Position numbers and translations under genes: made by a program. Positions 15,002-24,137 of a stretch of 64,000 bases of DNA are shown here, in pieces. The notes beneath the pieces were generated by a model, which saw nothing but the letters and a program-made list of their open reading frames with translations, had not been told where the DNA came from and did not search any database. Source of the stretch: Bacteroidota bacterium (GTDB taxonomy: Bacteria; Bacteroidota; Bacteroidia; Cytophagales; Cyclobacteriaceae); the NCBI GenBank assembly GCA_018267275.1, contig JAFDYV010000012.1:1-64000 (forward strand), given 5' to 3'. Position 1 is the stretch's first letter, and the number at the start of each line of letters is the position of its first letter.

Positions 15002-16392
15002 AGTCTGTTTACTTTTTGCTGCTTACTGCCTTTTTCTCGATTACTTCTTGCGCCACCTACTATCAAGCCAACTACGAGTTTAATAAGCAATTTGAATCGG
15101 GCAACCTAAAAGGAGCCGTTCAAACACTTAAAAAGAACGTAGGCAAAGCCACGGGTAAAGACCGATTTCTTTATTTCGTAAACAAAGGATTGGTTCTTTC
15201 TATGATGGGCCAATACGAAGAGAGCAACAAGTTTTTTGAAGAGGCCTATTTATTTTGGGAGGACTTTAAGGTTGACTACTTCAGCGAAGGCGCAGCTTAC
15301 CTCACCAACCCAATGGTTACAGTGTATCGGGGCGAAGACCACGAGCACCTGATGTTGTTATACTACAAGGCCATGAATTTTTTGAAGCTGGGTAATGAAG
15401 AGGCTGCCTTGGTAGAATGTAGAAGGTTGGGTATTCGTTTGCAGCAATTAAGCGACCGCTATAGTGACGAGAATAAATTTCGGCATGATGCTTTTATCAA
15501 TAACTTGATGGGCATCATCTACGATTCTGACCGGGATTACAACAATGCTTTTATCGCCTACCGAAATGCTGTTGACACCTATAAAACGGAGTACACACCG
15601 ATGTTTGGCATGAAGGCCCCAAAACAATTGCAACTGGATTTATTGCGAACTGCATGGCTGAGTGGATTTTTGGATGAAGTTGAAAAATACAAAGTGGAAT
15701 TTAATCTACCTGATTACCAGTACAAGCCCAACGAAGGTGGTGAACTAGTTTTTTTTTGGCACAATGGCCTGGCGCCAATTAAAGCTGAATGGGGCGTAAA
15801 TTTTTTGGTAGACCACGGCCGAAATGGAGTGGTAACATTTTACAATCGAGAATTGAATTTGAGCTTTAACTTCCCGACCAACAATATGAGTGATAATGAA
15901 AGGCGAGGGCTTTCACGATTGGAAGTTTTCAGGGTTGCCTTTCCAAAATATGTGGAGCGGCCACCGCACTTTAGCGAAGCAGCCTTGCACGTGGGCGATG
16001 CCGACTATTCGCTTGAGCTCACTGAAAACATCAACAAAATTGCCTTCAAAGTTCTGGAAGAACGAATGGGGCATGAGTTTGCTAAGGGATTGGCAAGAGT
16101 GGCGTTGAAAAAGGCTTCTGAATATGCGCTTAAGAAAGAAGACAGGGGAGCCGCGGCACTCTTAGGTTTATTCAACGCAATTACCGAAAAGGCTGACACA
16201 CGCAACTGGCAAACATTGCCGCACAGTATTTTTTACGCACGCGTGCCATTGCCAGAAGGTCAAAGTACAGTTTCCTTTAGCTTGGATGGCGACCACCACA
16301 CTGATCGAACGTTTACCTATCAGTTGAAAAAGGGACAAACCGTATTCCATACCTTTACCTCTTTGGAAAGTCGTGGTCCGCGCTACTATTGA
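14947..16392 (+). CDS. COG3014-type lipoprotein with TPR-like repeats
   Basis: Up to 481 residues. A hydrophobic stretch ends in lipobox SITSC (Cys about residue 35), so it is an SPII lipoprotein. Helical repeat pairs follow (about 40-240; for example LVLSMMGQYEESNKFFEEAYLF and LLYYKAMNFLKLGNEEAALVEC). The C-terminal half is a beta-rich domain. The start is uncertain (ATG 14947 or 14959) because the N-terminal codons lie in heptamer array C; the long positively charged n-region may be partly an artefact of repeat insertion. COG3014 proteins are typically encoded beside LpoB and are thought to act in the same cell-envelope complex (inference from neighbourhood). Confidence 0.8.
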   Translation: MISMSNYVVNLKSKILNRKSVYFLLLTAFFSITSCATYYQANYEFNKQFESGNLKGAVQTLKKNVGKATGKDRFLYFVNKGLVLSMMGQYEESNKFFEEAYLFWEDFKVDYFSEGAAYLTNPMVTVYRGEDHEHLMLLYYKAMNFLKLGNEEAALVECRRLGIRLQQLSDRYSDENKFRHDAFINNLMGIIYDSDRDYNNAFIAYRNAVDTYKTEYTPMFGMKAPKQLQLDLLRTAWLSGFLDEVEKYKVEFNLPDYQYKPNEGGELVFFWHNGLAPIKAEWGVNFLVDHGRNGVVTFYNRELNLSFNFPTNNMSDNERRGLSRLEVFRVAFPKYVERPPHFSEAALHVGDADYSLELTENINKIAFKVLEERMGHEFAKGLARVALKKASEYALKKEDRGAAALLGLFNAITEKADTRNWQTLPHSIFYARVPLPEGQSTVSFSLDGDHHTDRTFTYQLKKGQTVFHTFTSLESRGPRYY

Positions 16393-16426
16393 TTCCAACC
16401 TTTTTACATTTATTCGGGTCAAAAAG

Positions 16427-16912
16427 ATGAATCCAAAAATCGAGTATATGAAAGCGATTACATGGGTGCTAACTGTAGGTTGGTTATTACTCGCTTGCAA
16501 CAAAGAAGAAAGTAAAGCATTGCTGCAATTGCCTGTAGGTTTCCCTGCGAAACTGAAGCTTGTACAGACGAGCGGTGGAATGATACCCACAACCAAAATC
16601 GGAGACGATATGGCTTGGCAAGAAACTTACACTTTTCAAGCAGATGGCACATTTCAAAAGGTGAGAAAGGTGAAAGACTCAAGTACAGAAGACCAAACCA
16701 ACGGGTCCTATTCGCTAATGACGGTGAACAGCGAGAAGCAATTGGTGCTTATTTATAAAAATGATAATCCACTTATTGCGAATTGTACAATTGAAACCAA
16801 TGAGATATTGGTACTTGCTGAAAACAATCGGGTGCTCAATAAAGACTGGCAGGCATGTGATGGATTTTTGCTCGAGTACCAATGGGTTGGTACCTCAATA
16901 GACGGAAAATAA
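16427..16912 (+). CDS. Small lipoprotein of unknown function
   Basis: 161 residues from ATG 16427 (ATG 16448 also possible). Signal peptide with lipobox WLLLAC. The mature part has GDDMAWQETYTFQADGTFQKVR, a pattern seen in lipocalin-like or META-like Bacteroidota lipoproteins: short strands and a recurring polar-aromatic alternation. No catalytic residues are apparent. It follows the COG3014 gene by 34 nt and may belong to the same transcript. Confidence 0.65.
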   Translation: MNPKIEYMKAITWVLTVGWLLLACNKEESKALLQLPVGFPAKLKLVQTSGGMIPTTKIGDDMAWQETYTFQADGTFQKVRKVKDSSTEDQTNGSYSLMTVNSEKQLVLIYKNDNPLIANCTIETNEILVLAENNRVLNKDWQACDGFLLEYQWVGTSIDGK

Positions 16913-16968
16913 ACTTAACGGAACACCCTACTTTTAACGAGTTTTCTTACCAATCTGTTTGAATTAAT

Positions 16969-16976
16969 TATCTTTC
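16969..16976 (+). promoter_or_regulatory. Candidate -7 element for the outer-membrane barrel gene
   Basis: TATCTTTC, one mismatch from TAnnTTTG, located 19 nt before the TTG start at 16996. Confidence 0.35.
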
Positions 16977-16995
16977 GGGTCTTAAAAACTGCCTT

Positions 16996-18021
16996 TTGCG
17001 CCAGATTGGTAAGATAACTTTTTTGGTTTGTCTCTCTTGCATTTTATGCGGCAGTGTTGCCTATTCGCAAGACGAGAAAAAAGACGCCATTCCATTAGAA
17101 CGATTCTACACCGACAGAACGGGGCCAAGTCCGTTCCGAAAAATACTATCCAAATTTACCTTCGGTTTTAGCACTGGTTACGCCAACAGTTACTTGAGCC
17201 ATGATCTGAAGGGGTTTGGTATTTTTCAACCCAACACTGGTGCGCCACAGATTTTTTCGGGCACTACAGCCACTCGGTATGGCAACTGGGTAAATGACGT
17301 GAGTATTGATAAGTCGGGTGTGCCTTCGGGCATTGCCATCAATTCAGATACGACCAAACTTGGGTTTAAGGGCAATGGCTTGAATATACCTTTCAATCTG
17401 TTTCTGTTTTACACATACAAGAATCAATATAGAATTGGGTTGGGGTATTCTTATGAGTTATTGAGTATTGGTTCAATGAACCCCACAAATTACGGTAACC
17501 TTGTTCGTGAATTTAAGCCATCCTCGTCTTTCGGGTTCGTGGGCAAGTTCTATGGCTTCTTAGGTTATTCTTTTTATCGTTGGAATGAATACCTCTTTAC
17601 TGGAGATCTTCAGATAGGCACCTTTTCGCCAACTAACTTTAGCTCATCTGTAGTTACAACCAATACTTATTTTAATTTGGGTGTAACTGTTGAGCGAGAC
17701 TTATCAGAATATTTCAAAGTCTTCGCCCGGCCATCGTTTGATTTTCGAAGTTTCAGCACGACCATTCCCGAGAGCAACAGATCAATTGAACATGGTATGA
17801 ATACGCTTTACTTCAGCTTTGGCGTCACCTACCGAATACCTGAATTGCCGAGGTGTTTTTTACGGGACTGCCATGCACAGATCAACCATGCACATGGCAA
17901 CAAGGAATACCGAAGCCGCAGACATCCAGTCTACAAAAAGCAGAATCCGGGGTATGGCGAAAATGATAAAACAATCATCAAATACAGGGGAAAAAATAAG
18001 CGCAAATTGAACCCTTACTAG
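16996..18021 (+). CDS. Outer-membrane beta-barrel protein with basic C-terminal tail
   Basis: 341 residues from a TTG start, which gives a good signal peptide (ITFLVCLSCILCGSVAYSQ). The mature part has alternating aromatic/polar strands (for example YRIGLGYSYELLSIGS, FGFVGKFYGFLGYSFY and LYFSFGVTYRIPELPRCF) typical of an 8-12-strand barrel. After the last strand comes a roughly 60-residue tail rich in His, Arg, Lys and Asn: RDCHAQINHAHGNKEYRSR and onward. I believe this tail occurs in other Bacteroidota barrels, but could not check. It could face the periplasm and contact peptidoglycan or another partner. The function is unknown. Confidence 0.7.
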   Translation: MRQIGKITFLVCLSCILCGSVAYSQDEKKDAIPLERFYTDRTGPSPFRKILSKFTFGFSTGYANSYLSHDLKGFGIFQPNTGAPQIFSGTTATRYGNWVNDVSIDKSGVPSGIAINSDTTKLGFKGNGLNIPFNLFLFYTYKNQYRIGLGYSYELLSIGSMNPTNYGNLVREFKPSSSFGFVGKFYGFLGYSFYRWNEYLFTGDLQIGTFSPTNFSSSVVTTNTYFNLGVTVERDLSEYFKVFARPSFDFRSFSTTIPESNRSIEHGMNTLYFSFGVTYRIPELPRCFLRDCHAQINHAHGNKEYRSRRHPVYKKQNPGYGENDKTIIKYRGKNKRKLNPY

Positions 18022-18116
18022 GACCCATCCATCGGATTGAATCTTAGGTAGAAAATCACGTTCTTTTTCCGGTTTTTAGCAGGCTAAAATCCTGCAAAAT
18101 CCACCCTTAGAAACAC

Positions 18117-18124
18117 TATTTTTG
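18117..18124 (+). promoter_or_regulatory. -7 element of gyrA
   Basis: TATTTTTG, an exact TAnnTTTG match, 39 nt before the GTG start of gyrA. No strong -33 box. Confidence 0.45.
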
Positions 18125-18163
18125 TTACCTTGCGTCCCTGTTTTTTAAACGTATTCCTCAACT

Positions 18164-20677
18164 GTGGCTGAAGACTCAAACCTACCTGCAAGGCAGAACA
18201 TAATTCCGATCAACATTGAAGACGAAATGCGTGGCGCGTACATCGATTATTCGATGTCCGTCATCATTTCTAGGGCCTTGCCCGATGTGCGCGATGGTTT
18301 GAAACCCGTGCATCGCAGGGTGCTTTACGGCATGCTCGAGTTGGGAGTAAATTATAACCGCCCGTTTAAGAAGTCTGCGCGTATTGTTGGTGATGTAATG
18401 GGTAAGTACCACCCACACGGTGATGCTTCTATTTACGATACAATGGTTCGTATGGCGCAAGAGTGGAGCATGCGCTACATGCTGGTGGACGGCCAAGGCA
18501 ACTTTGGCTCGGTGGACGGAGACCCGCCCGCGGCCATGCGTTATACTGAAGCCCGCCTGCGTAGAATTGCAGAAGAATTACTTGCAGATATCAACAAAAA
18601 CACAGTTGATTTTCAGCCTACCTACGATGATCAGAACTCTGAGCCAACAGTTCTTCCCGCCAAGGTTCCTAACCTATTGATTAATGGGTCAAGTGGTATT
18701 GCGGTAGGTATGGCTACCAATATGCCACCTCACAATCTTTCTGAAGTGGTAGATGGCACGATAGCCTACATCGACAACCGCGACATCACCATACAGGAGT
18801 TGATGAAATATATTCAAGGCCCTGATTTTCCGACTGGCGGTATCATCTACGGGTACCAGGGTATACAAGAGGCGTTTCTTACCGGTAGGGGGAGGGTTGT
18901 TGTCCGCGCCAAGGCAGAGATTGTTACTAACGCAAACGGTAAGGATCAAATTGTTGCTACGGAGATACCTTATCAGGTTAATAAGGCGCAGATGATTGAA
19001 CGCACTGCTGCCATGATTAACGAAAAGAAGATCGAAGGCATCAGCGATATGCGCGATGAGTCAGACAGAGAAGGCTTTCGCGTGGTGTATGACTTAAGGA
19101 AAGACGCGATCCCCAACATCGTACTCAATAATCTTTTTAAATACACACAGCTACAGTCCTCTTTTGGGGTAAACAATGTGGCGTTGGTAAAGGGTAGACC
19201 GCAAACCCTCAACCTTAAGGAATTGATCGCGTGCTATGTGGAGCATCGGCATGAGGTGGTTGTGCGCAGAACCAAATTTGAACTGGACGAGGCAGAGAAA
19301 CGTGCCCATATTTTAGAGGGGTATTTGATTGCGCTCGATCATTTGGACGAAGTAATTACACTCATCCGCAATTCACGCGATCCGGATGCGGCTAAGACTG
19401 GTTTAATGGAACGTTTTGGTCTTTCCGAAATCCAATCGAAAGCAATTTTGGAAATGCGTTTACAGCGTTTGACCGGACTTGAGCGAGATAAGATTCAACA
19501 AGAGTATAAAGAAGTAAAAGATTTGATTGCTCGTCTGAATGAAATCTTGGGCAGTGAGGTGGTGCGCATGGGCATTATCAAAGATGAACTTTTGGAAATG
19601 AAAGAGCGCTATGGTGATGCGCGCAGAACGCAAATCGTGCACAGTGAGGAAGACATTACCGTAGAAGACATGATACCCAATGAAGAGATGGTGATTACCA
19701 TTTCCAACCAGGGGTACATCAAACGCACATCATTGTCTGAATACAGAACGCAAGGCAGAGGGGGTATCGGCTCCAAGGCTGCGGCCACGAAAGAAGATGA
19801 TTTTACCGAGCATTTGTTTGTAGCGCAAGCCCACAACTACTTGTTGATTTTTACTGCAAAAGGGCAAGTGTATTGGAAGAAAGCCTACGAAATTCCAGAA
19901 GGAGCAAAGACATCCAAAGGACGCGCAATCCAAAACTTATTGAATATCGAGGCAGGTGACAGTGTGCGTGCTGTAATCAATGTAAAGAACTTAGAAGATC
20001 AGGATTACATTAACAATACTTTTGTTATCCTTTGTACCGAACAAGGAACAATCAAAAAGACTTCATTGGAGGCATATTCAAGGCCACGGGCAAATGGCAT
20101 TACCGCCATTACCATACATGATGGCGACCGTTTGTTGGAGGCAGCGCTCACCAACGGAAATAATCATATTATCATTGCGAAGAGTGAGGGAAAGGCAGTG
20201 CATTTCAACGAAAGTGATGTGCGACCAATGGGGCGCACGGCCGCTGGAGTTCGCGGGGTGACATTAGAATCTGAGCAGGATAAAGTGGTGGGCATGGTCT
20301 GTATTTCGCGTGAGGATGCCAACCTGTTGGTGGTTTCAGAGAAGGGCTATGGAAAAAGATCTGATATTTCGGATTATAGAATCACCCGCAGGGGAGGCTT
20401 GGGGGTTAAAACCATTAACGTTACGGAAAAAACTGGCAAGCTTGTTGCAATCAAGGAGGTTGTTGATAAAGATGACCTCATGATCATAAATAAATCAGGC
20501 ATCAGTATCCGCATTAGTGTGGAAGAACTGCGCGTGATGGGCAGGGCCACCCAAGGTGTGAGATTGATTAAACTGAACGAAGACGATGCTATTTCATCTG
20601 TGGAAAAAATCCAGAAAATGGAAGGCGAGGAGGGCATTGAGCCCTTGGAAGATAATATTGAGAATCCGACAACCTAA
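18164..20677 (+). CDS. gyrA: DNA gyrase subunit A
   Basis: 837 residues from a GTG start. The N-terminal breakage-reunion domain has the active-site Tyr127 in AMRYTEAR. The quinolone-determining region reads HPHGDASIYD, with Ala88 at the E. coli Ser83 position and Asp92 at the Asp87 position. The C-terminal beta-pinwheel has a gyrase-specific box (QGRGGIGSK), which separates it from ParC. GyrA pairs with GyrB to introduce negative supercoils using ATP. No gyrB is in the window. The TPR gene follows 25 nt later. Confidence 0.96.
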   Translation: MAEDSNLPARQNIIPINIEDEMRGAYIDYSMSVIISRALPDVRDGLKPVHRRVLYGMLELGVNYNRPFKKSARIVGDVMGKYHPHGDASIYDTMVRMAQEWSMRYMLVDGQGNFGSVDGDPPAAMRYTEARLRRIAEELLADINKNTVDFQPTYDDQNSEPTVLPAKVPNLLINGSSGIAVGMATNMPPHNLSEVVDGTIAYIDNRDITIQELMKYIQGPDFPTGGIIYGYQGIQEAFLTGRGRVVVRAKAEIVTNANGKDQIVATEIPYQVNKAQMIERTAAMINEKKIEGISDMRDESDREGFRVVYDLRKDAIPNIVLNNLFKYTQLQSSFGVNNVALVKGRPQTLNLKELIACYVEHRHEVVVRRTKFELDEAEKRAHILEGYLIALDHLDEVITLIRNSRDPDAAKTGLMERFGLSEIQSKAILEMRLQRLTGLERDKIQQEYKEVKDLIARLNEILGSEVVRMGIIKDELLEMKERYGDARRTQIVHSEEDITVEDMIPNEEMVITISNQGYIKRTSLSEYRTQGRGGIGSKAAATKEDDFTEHLFVAQAHNYLLIFTAKGQVYWKKAYEIPEGAKTSKGRAIQNLLNIEAGDSVRAVINVKNLEDQDYINNTFVILCTEQGTIKKTSLEAYSRPRANGITAITIHDGDRLLEAALTNGNNHIIIAKSEGKAVHFNESDVRPMGRTAAGVRGVTLESEQDKVVGMVCISREDANLLVVSEKGYGKRSDISDYRITRRGGLGVKTINVTEKTGKLVAIKEVVDKDDLMIINKSGISIRISVEELRVMGRATQGVRLIKLNEDDAISSVEKIQKMEGEEGIEPLEDNIENPTT

Positions 20678-20702
20678 ACTGAATATTGAATTTTAAAACA
20701 AA

Positions 20703-21911
20703 ATGAGAATGAAAAAAGTAGCACTAGTCTTGTTATTGGTTTTCCCGGTAGCGCTAATGGCGCAAAAGGAGATTAAGCCAAATGTGAACCGAGCTGAAAA
20801 GGCTCGCAAAGAGAATAAATTGGATGAAGCCAAAAAAAACATTGATTTGTGTATTGAAGACCCAAAGTTGAGTTTGAAGGCTAATACCTGGTATTATAGA
20901 TGGCTCATTTACACATCTATTGATACTGTAAAGGACCAGCAGCTCCATAATCTTGATCCAGATGCTTTTAATAAGGCCATACAAGCTTTGACCAAGGCCG
21001 ATGAATTGAATAAGGATAGCAAGAGTGAGTTCTCAATGGGTGTCTTTCCGGATGTTCTGACGCTAAAACAAATCAAACAAAACTTGGGCAATTACTACAT
21101 TAGTCAAGCGAACGATAGATTTAATAAGAAGGAATATGCGGACGCGGCCGTTGGATTCGAAAAGATTTTGAACTTTTTACCTAATGACAGTTCGGTGGTT
21201 AAATACGTTGGGTATTCGGCCTATTTCGCAAAAGATTTCGAAAAATCAATAAAGTATTCTAAACTGTACACAGAACTAGGAGGACCCGATTCAAATCCAT
21301 ATTTGATTCTGCTGGAATTGTACAGTAAGAAAAAGGAACTTGAAACGGTTCATACTTTGAGTAAAGAGTACATGAAGAAGTTTCCGAAAGTAAATGACTT
21401 TGCAGTATACGCGCTCAATTCTTTGTTGGAAATGAAAAAGTACAACGAAGCGAAAGCTTGGATTGAGGATGGTTTGTCAAAGAAGCCGAATGATGTGCAA
21501 GCAATCATGATGCTGGGGAGATTAAATCTGGAATTGAAGGATTTTCCTGGGGCAGAAAAGGCTTTTAAAGAGGTGATACGGCTTGAAAGCGATAATTTTG
21601 ACGCTTATGGAAGTTTGGCTTCTATGAAGTATGACAAAGTAAAGAAGACAAGGAATGAGCGCAATGAGATATCCGGAACAAAAGACGGTGACTTGAAAAA
21701 GAGGGCGGAACTTTTTCAACAGATCAAGGCTGAACTACTCGAGGCGGTTCCATATTATGAAAAATGTGAAACGCTTAAACCTTCAGACGCTGATGTGTTG
21801 TATGGCTTACTTGCTGTTTACGGAGACTTGGCTCAATATGACGAAGCATATGAAGCAAAAGAAAAGAAGTTGAAAGCCAAGATGCGCGGTTTGAATCTAG
21901 AGGTTGACTAA
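20703..21911 (+). CDS. Secreted TPR-repeat protein downstream of gyrA
   Basis: 402 residues (ATG 20709 is an alternative start). Signal peptide MKKVALVLLLVFPVALMAQ. At least seven TPR or TPR-like helix pairs follow, for example RFNKKEYADAAVGFEKILNFLPND, YNEAKAWIEDGLSKKPNDVQA and LKDFPGAEKAFKEVIRLESDN. It is lysine-rich overall. It probably sits in the periplasm as a binding scaffold. Proteins of this type are often found right after gyrA in Cytophagales as far as I recall, but the functional link is unknown. Transcription ends at a clear hairpin terminator. Confidence 0.8.
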   Translation: MRMKKVALVLLLVFPVALMAQKEIKPNVNRAEKARKENKLDEAKKNIDLCIEDPKLSLKANTWYYRWLIYTSIDTVKDQQLHNLDPDAFNKAIQALTKADELNKDSKSEFSMGVFPDVLTLKQIKQNLGNYYISQANDRFNKKEYADAAVGFEKILNFLPNDSSVVKYVGYSAYFAKDFEKSIKYSKLYTELGGPDSNPYLILLELYSKKKELETVHTLSKEYMKKFPKVNDFAVYALNSLLEMKKYNEAKAWIEDGLSKKPNDVQAIMMLGRLNLELKDFPGAEKAFKEVIRLESDNFDAYGSLASMKYDKVKKTRNERNEISGTKDGDLKKRAELFQQIKAELLEAVPYYEKCETLKPSDADVLYGLLAVYGDLAQYDEAYEAKEKKLKAKMRGLNLEVD

Positions 21912-21930
21912 AGATAACGTACAAAAACGG

Positions 21931-21967
21931 AAAAGGCTGCTCACAAAAAGGGCAGCTTTTTTTATTT
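21931..21967 (+). terminator. Rho-independent terminator after the TPR gene
   Basis: Stem GCTGC (21936-21940) with GCAGC (21952-21956), extended by an A-run/T-run, then T7. It lies between the convergent TPR and his operon ends and may work weakly in the other direction too. Confidence 0.75.
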
Positions 21968-21986
21968 CTTGAAATATTGAACTTCC

Positions 21987-22592
21987 TTATTGATGGCGCT
22001 GCCGAAGTACCTTTACCACATCTTGCAACGAATAACCCTTTGCCGTCAATAGCACGAGGTAATGGTACATGAGGTCTGCTGCTTCGCCCAAGAATAATTC
22101 TGCGTTGTTGTCTTTTGCTTCTATCACTAATTCAACGGCTTCTTCACCCACTTTTTGAGCAACTTTGTTGATGCCCGCATTCAAAAGTTGGTTGGTATAA
22201 GAACCCTCCTTGGGCTTTAGCTTTCTGTTTTGAATAATTGTTTCAAGAAACTCCAAGCCAGCCGCCTCGTTCTTTTCATTAAAGCATGTGTCAGCTCCGG
22301 TGTGGCATGCAGGACCTGCAGGTGAAACTCTTGCCAGTAAGGTATCTTTGTCGCAGTCATGCTTTATGCTGATGAGCGTCAGATAGTTCCCAGAGGTTTC
22401 CCCTTTCGTCCACAATCGTTGTTTAGAACGGCTATAGAACGTAAGGCGCTTATCAGCCAAACTTTTTTGCAGTGCCTCTTGATTCATGTAGCCCAACATC
22501 AATATTTGCAGTGTAATGTTGTCTTGTACAATGCAAGGGATTAAGCCGCTGCCTTTTGAAAAGTCGAGGGAATGAATATCAAACATGGTCAA
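21987..22592 (-). CDS. hisIE: Phosphoribosyl-AMP cyclohydrolase / phosphoribosyl-ATP pyrophosphatase
   Basis: 201 residues, a fusion of two histidine-pathway enzymes. HisI domain (about 1-115): LMLGYMNQEALQKS, RSKQRLWTKGETSGN, the metal-binding DCDKDTLLARV, and AGPACHTG with the conserved Cys and His. HisE domain (about 110-201): GSYTNQLLNAGINKVAQKVGEEAVELVIEA and EAADLMYHYLVLL. Together they convert PR-ATP to ProFAR (steps 2-3). It is the last gene of the operon and overlaps hisF by 4 nt. Confidence 0.96.
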   Translation of the reverse strand: MTMFDIHSLDFSKGSGLIPCIVQDNITLQILMLGYMNQEALQKSLADKRLTFYSRSKQRLWTKGETSGNYLTLISIKHDCDKDTLLARVSPAGPACHTGADTCFNEKNEAAGLEFLETIIQNRKLKPKEGSYTNQLLNAGINKVAQKVGEEAVELVIEAKDNNAELFLGEAADLMYHYLVLLTAKGYSLQDVVKVLRQRHQ

Positions 22593-23344
22593 AATCGAAT
22601 AAGTAATTCTTTTGAACGAAGGTACTCTTTTAACACAGGTATCTTTATCTCGCCAAAGTGAAACAACGTGGCGGCCAGCGCAGCGTCTGCCTTGCCAATG
22701 ACGAAGGCTTCTAAGAAGTCTTCCATTCTTCCTGCCCCTCCTGATGCAATAACCGGTATGCGCAGCAACTGATTTAGCTTACTCAAAGGATCAATGGCAT
22801 AACCTTGCTTGGTTCCATCGTGGTCCATACTCGTGAATAGAATTTCTCCCGCACCGCGCTCTTGCCCCTCCTTTGCCCAAGAAAATAATTTCTTGTCAGT
22901 GGGTTGCTTGCCGCCATGGGTATGCACCAACCAATGATTATCAACTTTTCTAGCGTCAATCGCCAGCACAACAAATTGCGAGCCGAATGCTTTTGCTAGT
23001 TCATCAATCAGTTCGGGTCGCTTAACGGCAGCGGAATTGATGCTGACTTTGTCGGCACCTGCTTCTAACAACGGTGCAACATCGGCAACTGAACTGATGC
23101 CACCGCCCACGGTAAATGGAATATTTACATGTATGGCAATATCTTTCACCAACTGAGAAAATGTCTTTCGCTTTTCATTAGTGGCGGAGATATCTAAGAA
23201 CACCAGTTCATCGGCTCCTTGTTGGGCATAGGCTGCGCCCAGTTCCACCGGGTCGCCAGCATCTCGCAAATCAATAAAGTTGATTCCCTTTACAGTACGG
23301 CCGTCTTTGATATCGAGACAAGGAATGATGCGTTTTGTTAGCAC
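22589..23344 (-). CDS. hisF: Imidazole glycerol phosphate synthase, cyclase subunit
   Basis: 251 residues. A TIM barrel with the family start RIIPCLDIKDGRTVKG, the catalytic Asp in that segment (equivalent to Asp11), and the second catalytic Asp in FVVLAIDARK (equivalent to Asp130). Phosphate loops are GGGISS and IASGGAG. It uses ammonia from HisH to make IGP and AICAR from PRFAR. It overlaps hisIE (ATGA) and is separated from hisA by 67 nt, the widest gap inside the operon after the leader. Confidence 0.96.
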   Translation of the reverse strand: MLTKRIIPCLDIKDGRTVKGINFIDLRDAGDPVELGAAYAQQGADELVFLDISATNEKRKTFSQLVKDIAIHVNIPFTVGGGISSVADVAPLLEAGADKVSINSAAVKRPELIDELAKAFGSQFVVLAIDARKVDNHWLVHTHGGKQPTDKKLFSWAKEGQERGAGEILFTSMDHDGTKQGYAIDPLSKLNQLLRIPVIASGGAGRMEDFLEAFVIGKADAALAATLFHFGEIKIPVLKEYLRSKELLIRF

Positions 23345-23411
23345 TGCCGTTTGTTATTTTTGTTTGAGATAATGCTACAGGGCACAGTTGAATGTTTACT
23401 AACCAATAGCT

Positions 23412-24131
23412 TCACTTCCGGAGAGCAGACAGATCCTCTAATTTCACTTTTCCTTCGTAAATGGCCTTACCTACAATGGCACCAAAAACTTTGATGTGCT
23501 GCAGCTCAATTAAGTCTTGAAGTGAGCTTACCCCACCACTTGCAATAATCTTCAGGTTTGGAAACCGGTTCTTTAACTTCTTATACAGGCCAAAGTTTGG
23601 ACCCTTTAGTGTGCCATCTGATTCAATGTCTGTACAGGCAAGAAACTCTAGGCCGTGAATCCCGAACTTTTCTACCAAATCAAACAAGCGGAATTCTGTC
23701 TCCTCCAGCCATCCGTTAATGGCTACATTCTCACCTTTAACATCTGCACTAAGTATGAAATTTTCTGCCCCAAATTCTTCCAACCATTGAATAAACTTAT
23801 CCGGTTCCTTTACGGCTAAACTGCCCACATTGATTTGACTGATGCCTAGGTCCAAGAGTTCTTTTACTTCCTTGTCTGTTTTTACGCCTCCGCCAAAGTC
23901 AACATTCAAGGCTGTTTTCGCTTGTATCTTTTGGATCACATCCCAGTTTACCACTTTTCCTTGTTTGGCACCATCTAGGTCAACTAAGTGCAAGTATTCT
24001 AGGTTGGCGTCTTCAAATTGTTTGGCTACATCCACGGGATCATCGTTGTACACTTTTATTTGTGCATAGTCTCCTTTTGTAAGGCGTACACATTTTCCAT
24101 CGATGATATCAATTGCTGGAATGATTCTCAT
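23412..24131 (-). CDS. hisA: ProFAR isomerase
   Basis: 239 residues. TIM barrel starting RIIPAIDIIDGKCVRLTKGDY with the catalytic Asp at position 8. The second catalytic Asp is in the ACTDIESDGTLKG segment. Phosphate sites are DFGGGVKTD and IIASGGVSS. It performs the Amadori isomerisation of ProFAR to PRFAR. Its start is 6 nt from the stop of hisH. No TrpF-like bifunctionality is evident. Confidence 0.96.
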   Translation of the reverse strand: MRIIPAIDIIDGKCVRLTKGDYAQIKVYNDDPVDVAKQFEDANLEYLHLVDLDGAKQGKVVNWDVIQKIQAKTALNVDFGGGVKTDKEVKELLDLGISQINVGSLAVKEPDKFIQWLEEFGAENFILSADVKGENVAINGWLEETEFRLFDLVEKFGIHGLEFLACTDIESDGTLKGPNFGLYKKLKNRFPNLKIIASGGVSSLQDLIELQHIKVFGAIVGKAIYEGKVKLEDLSALRK

Positions 24132-24137
24132 AAGCGC

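Noticed and set aside
18071..18100. GCAGG/CCTGC hairpin after the outer-membrane barrel gene
   Set aside because: A 5-bp stem with a 7-nt loop and no T-run is too weak to call a terminator.
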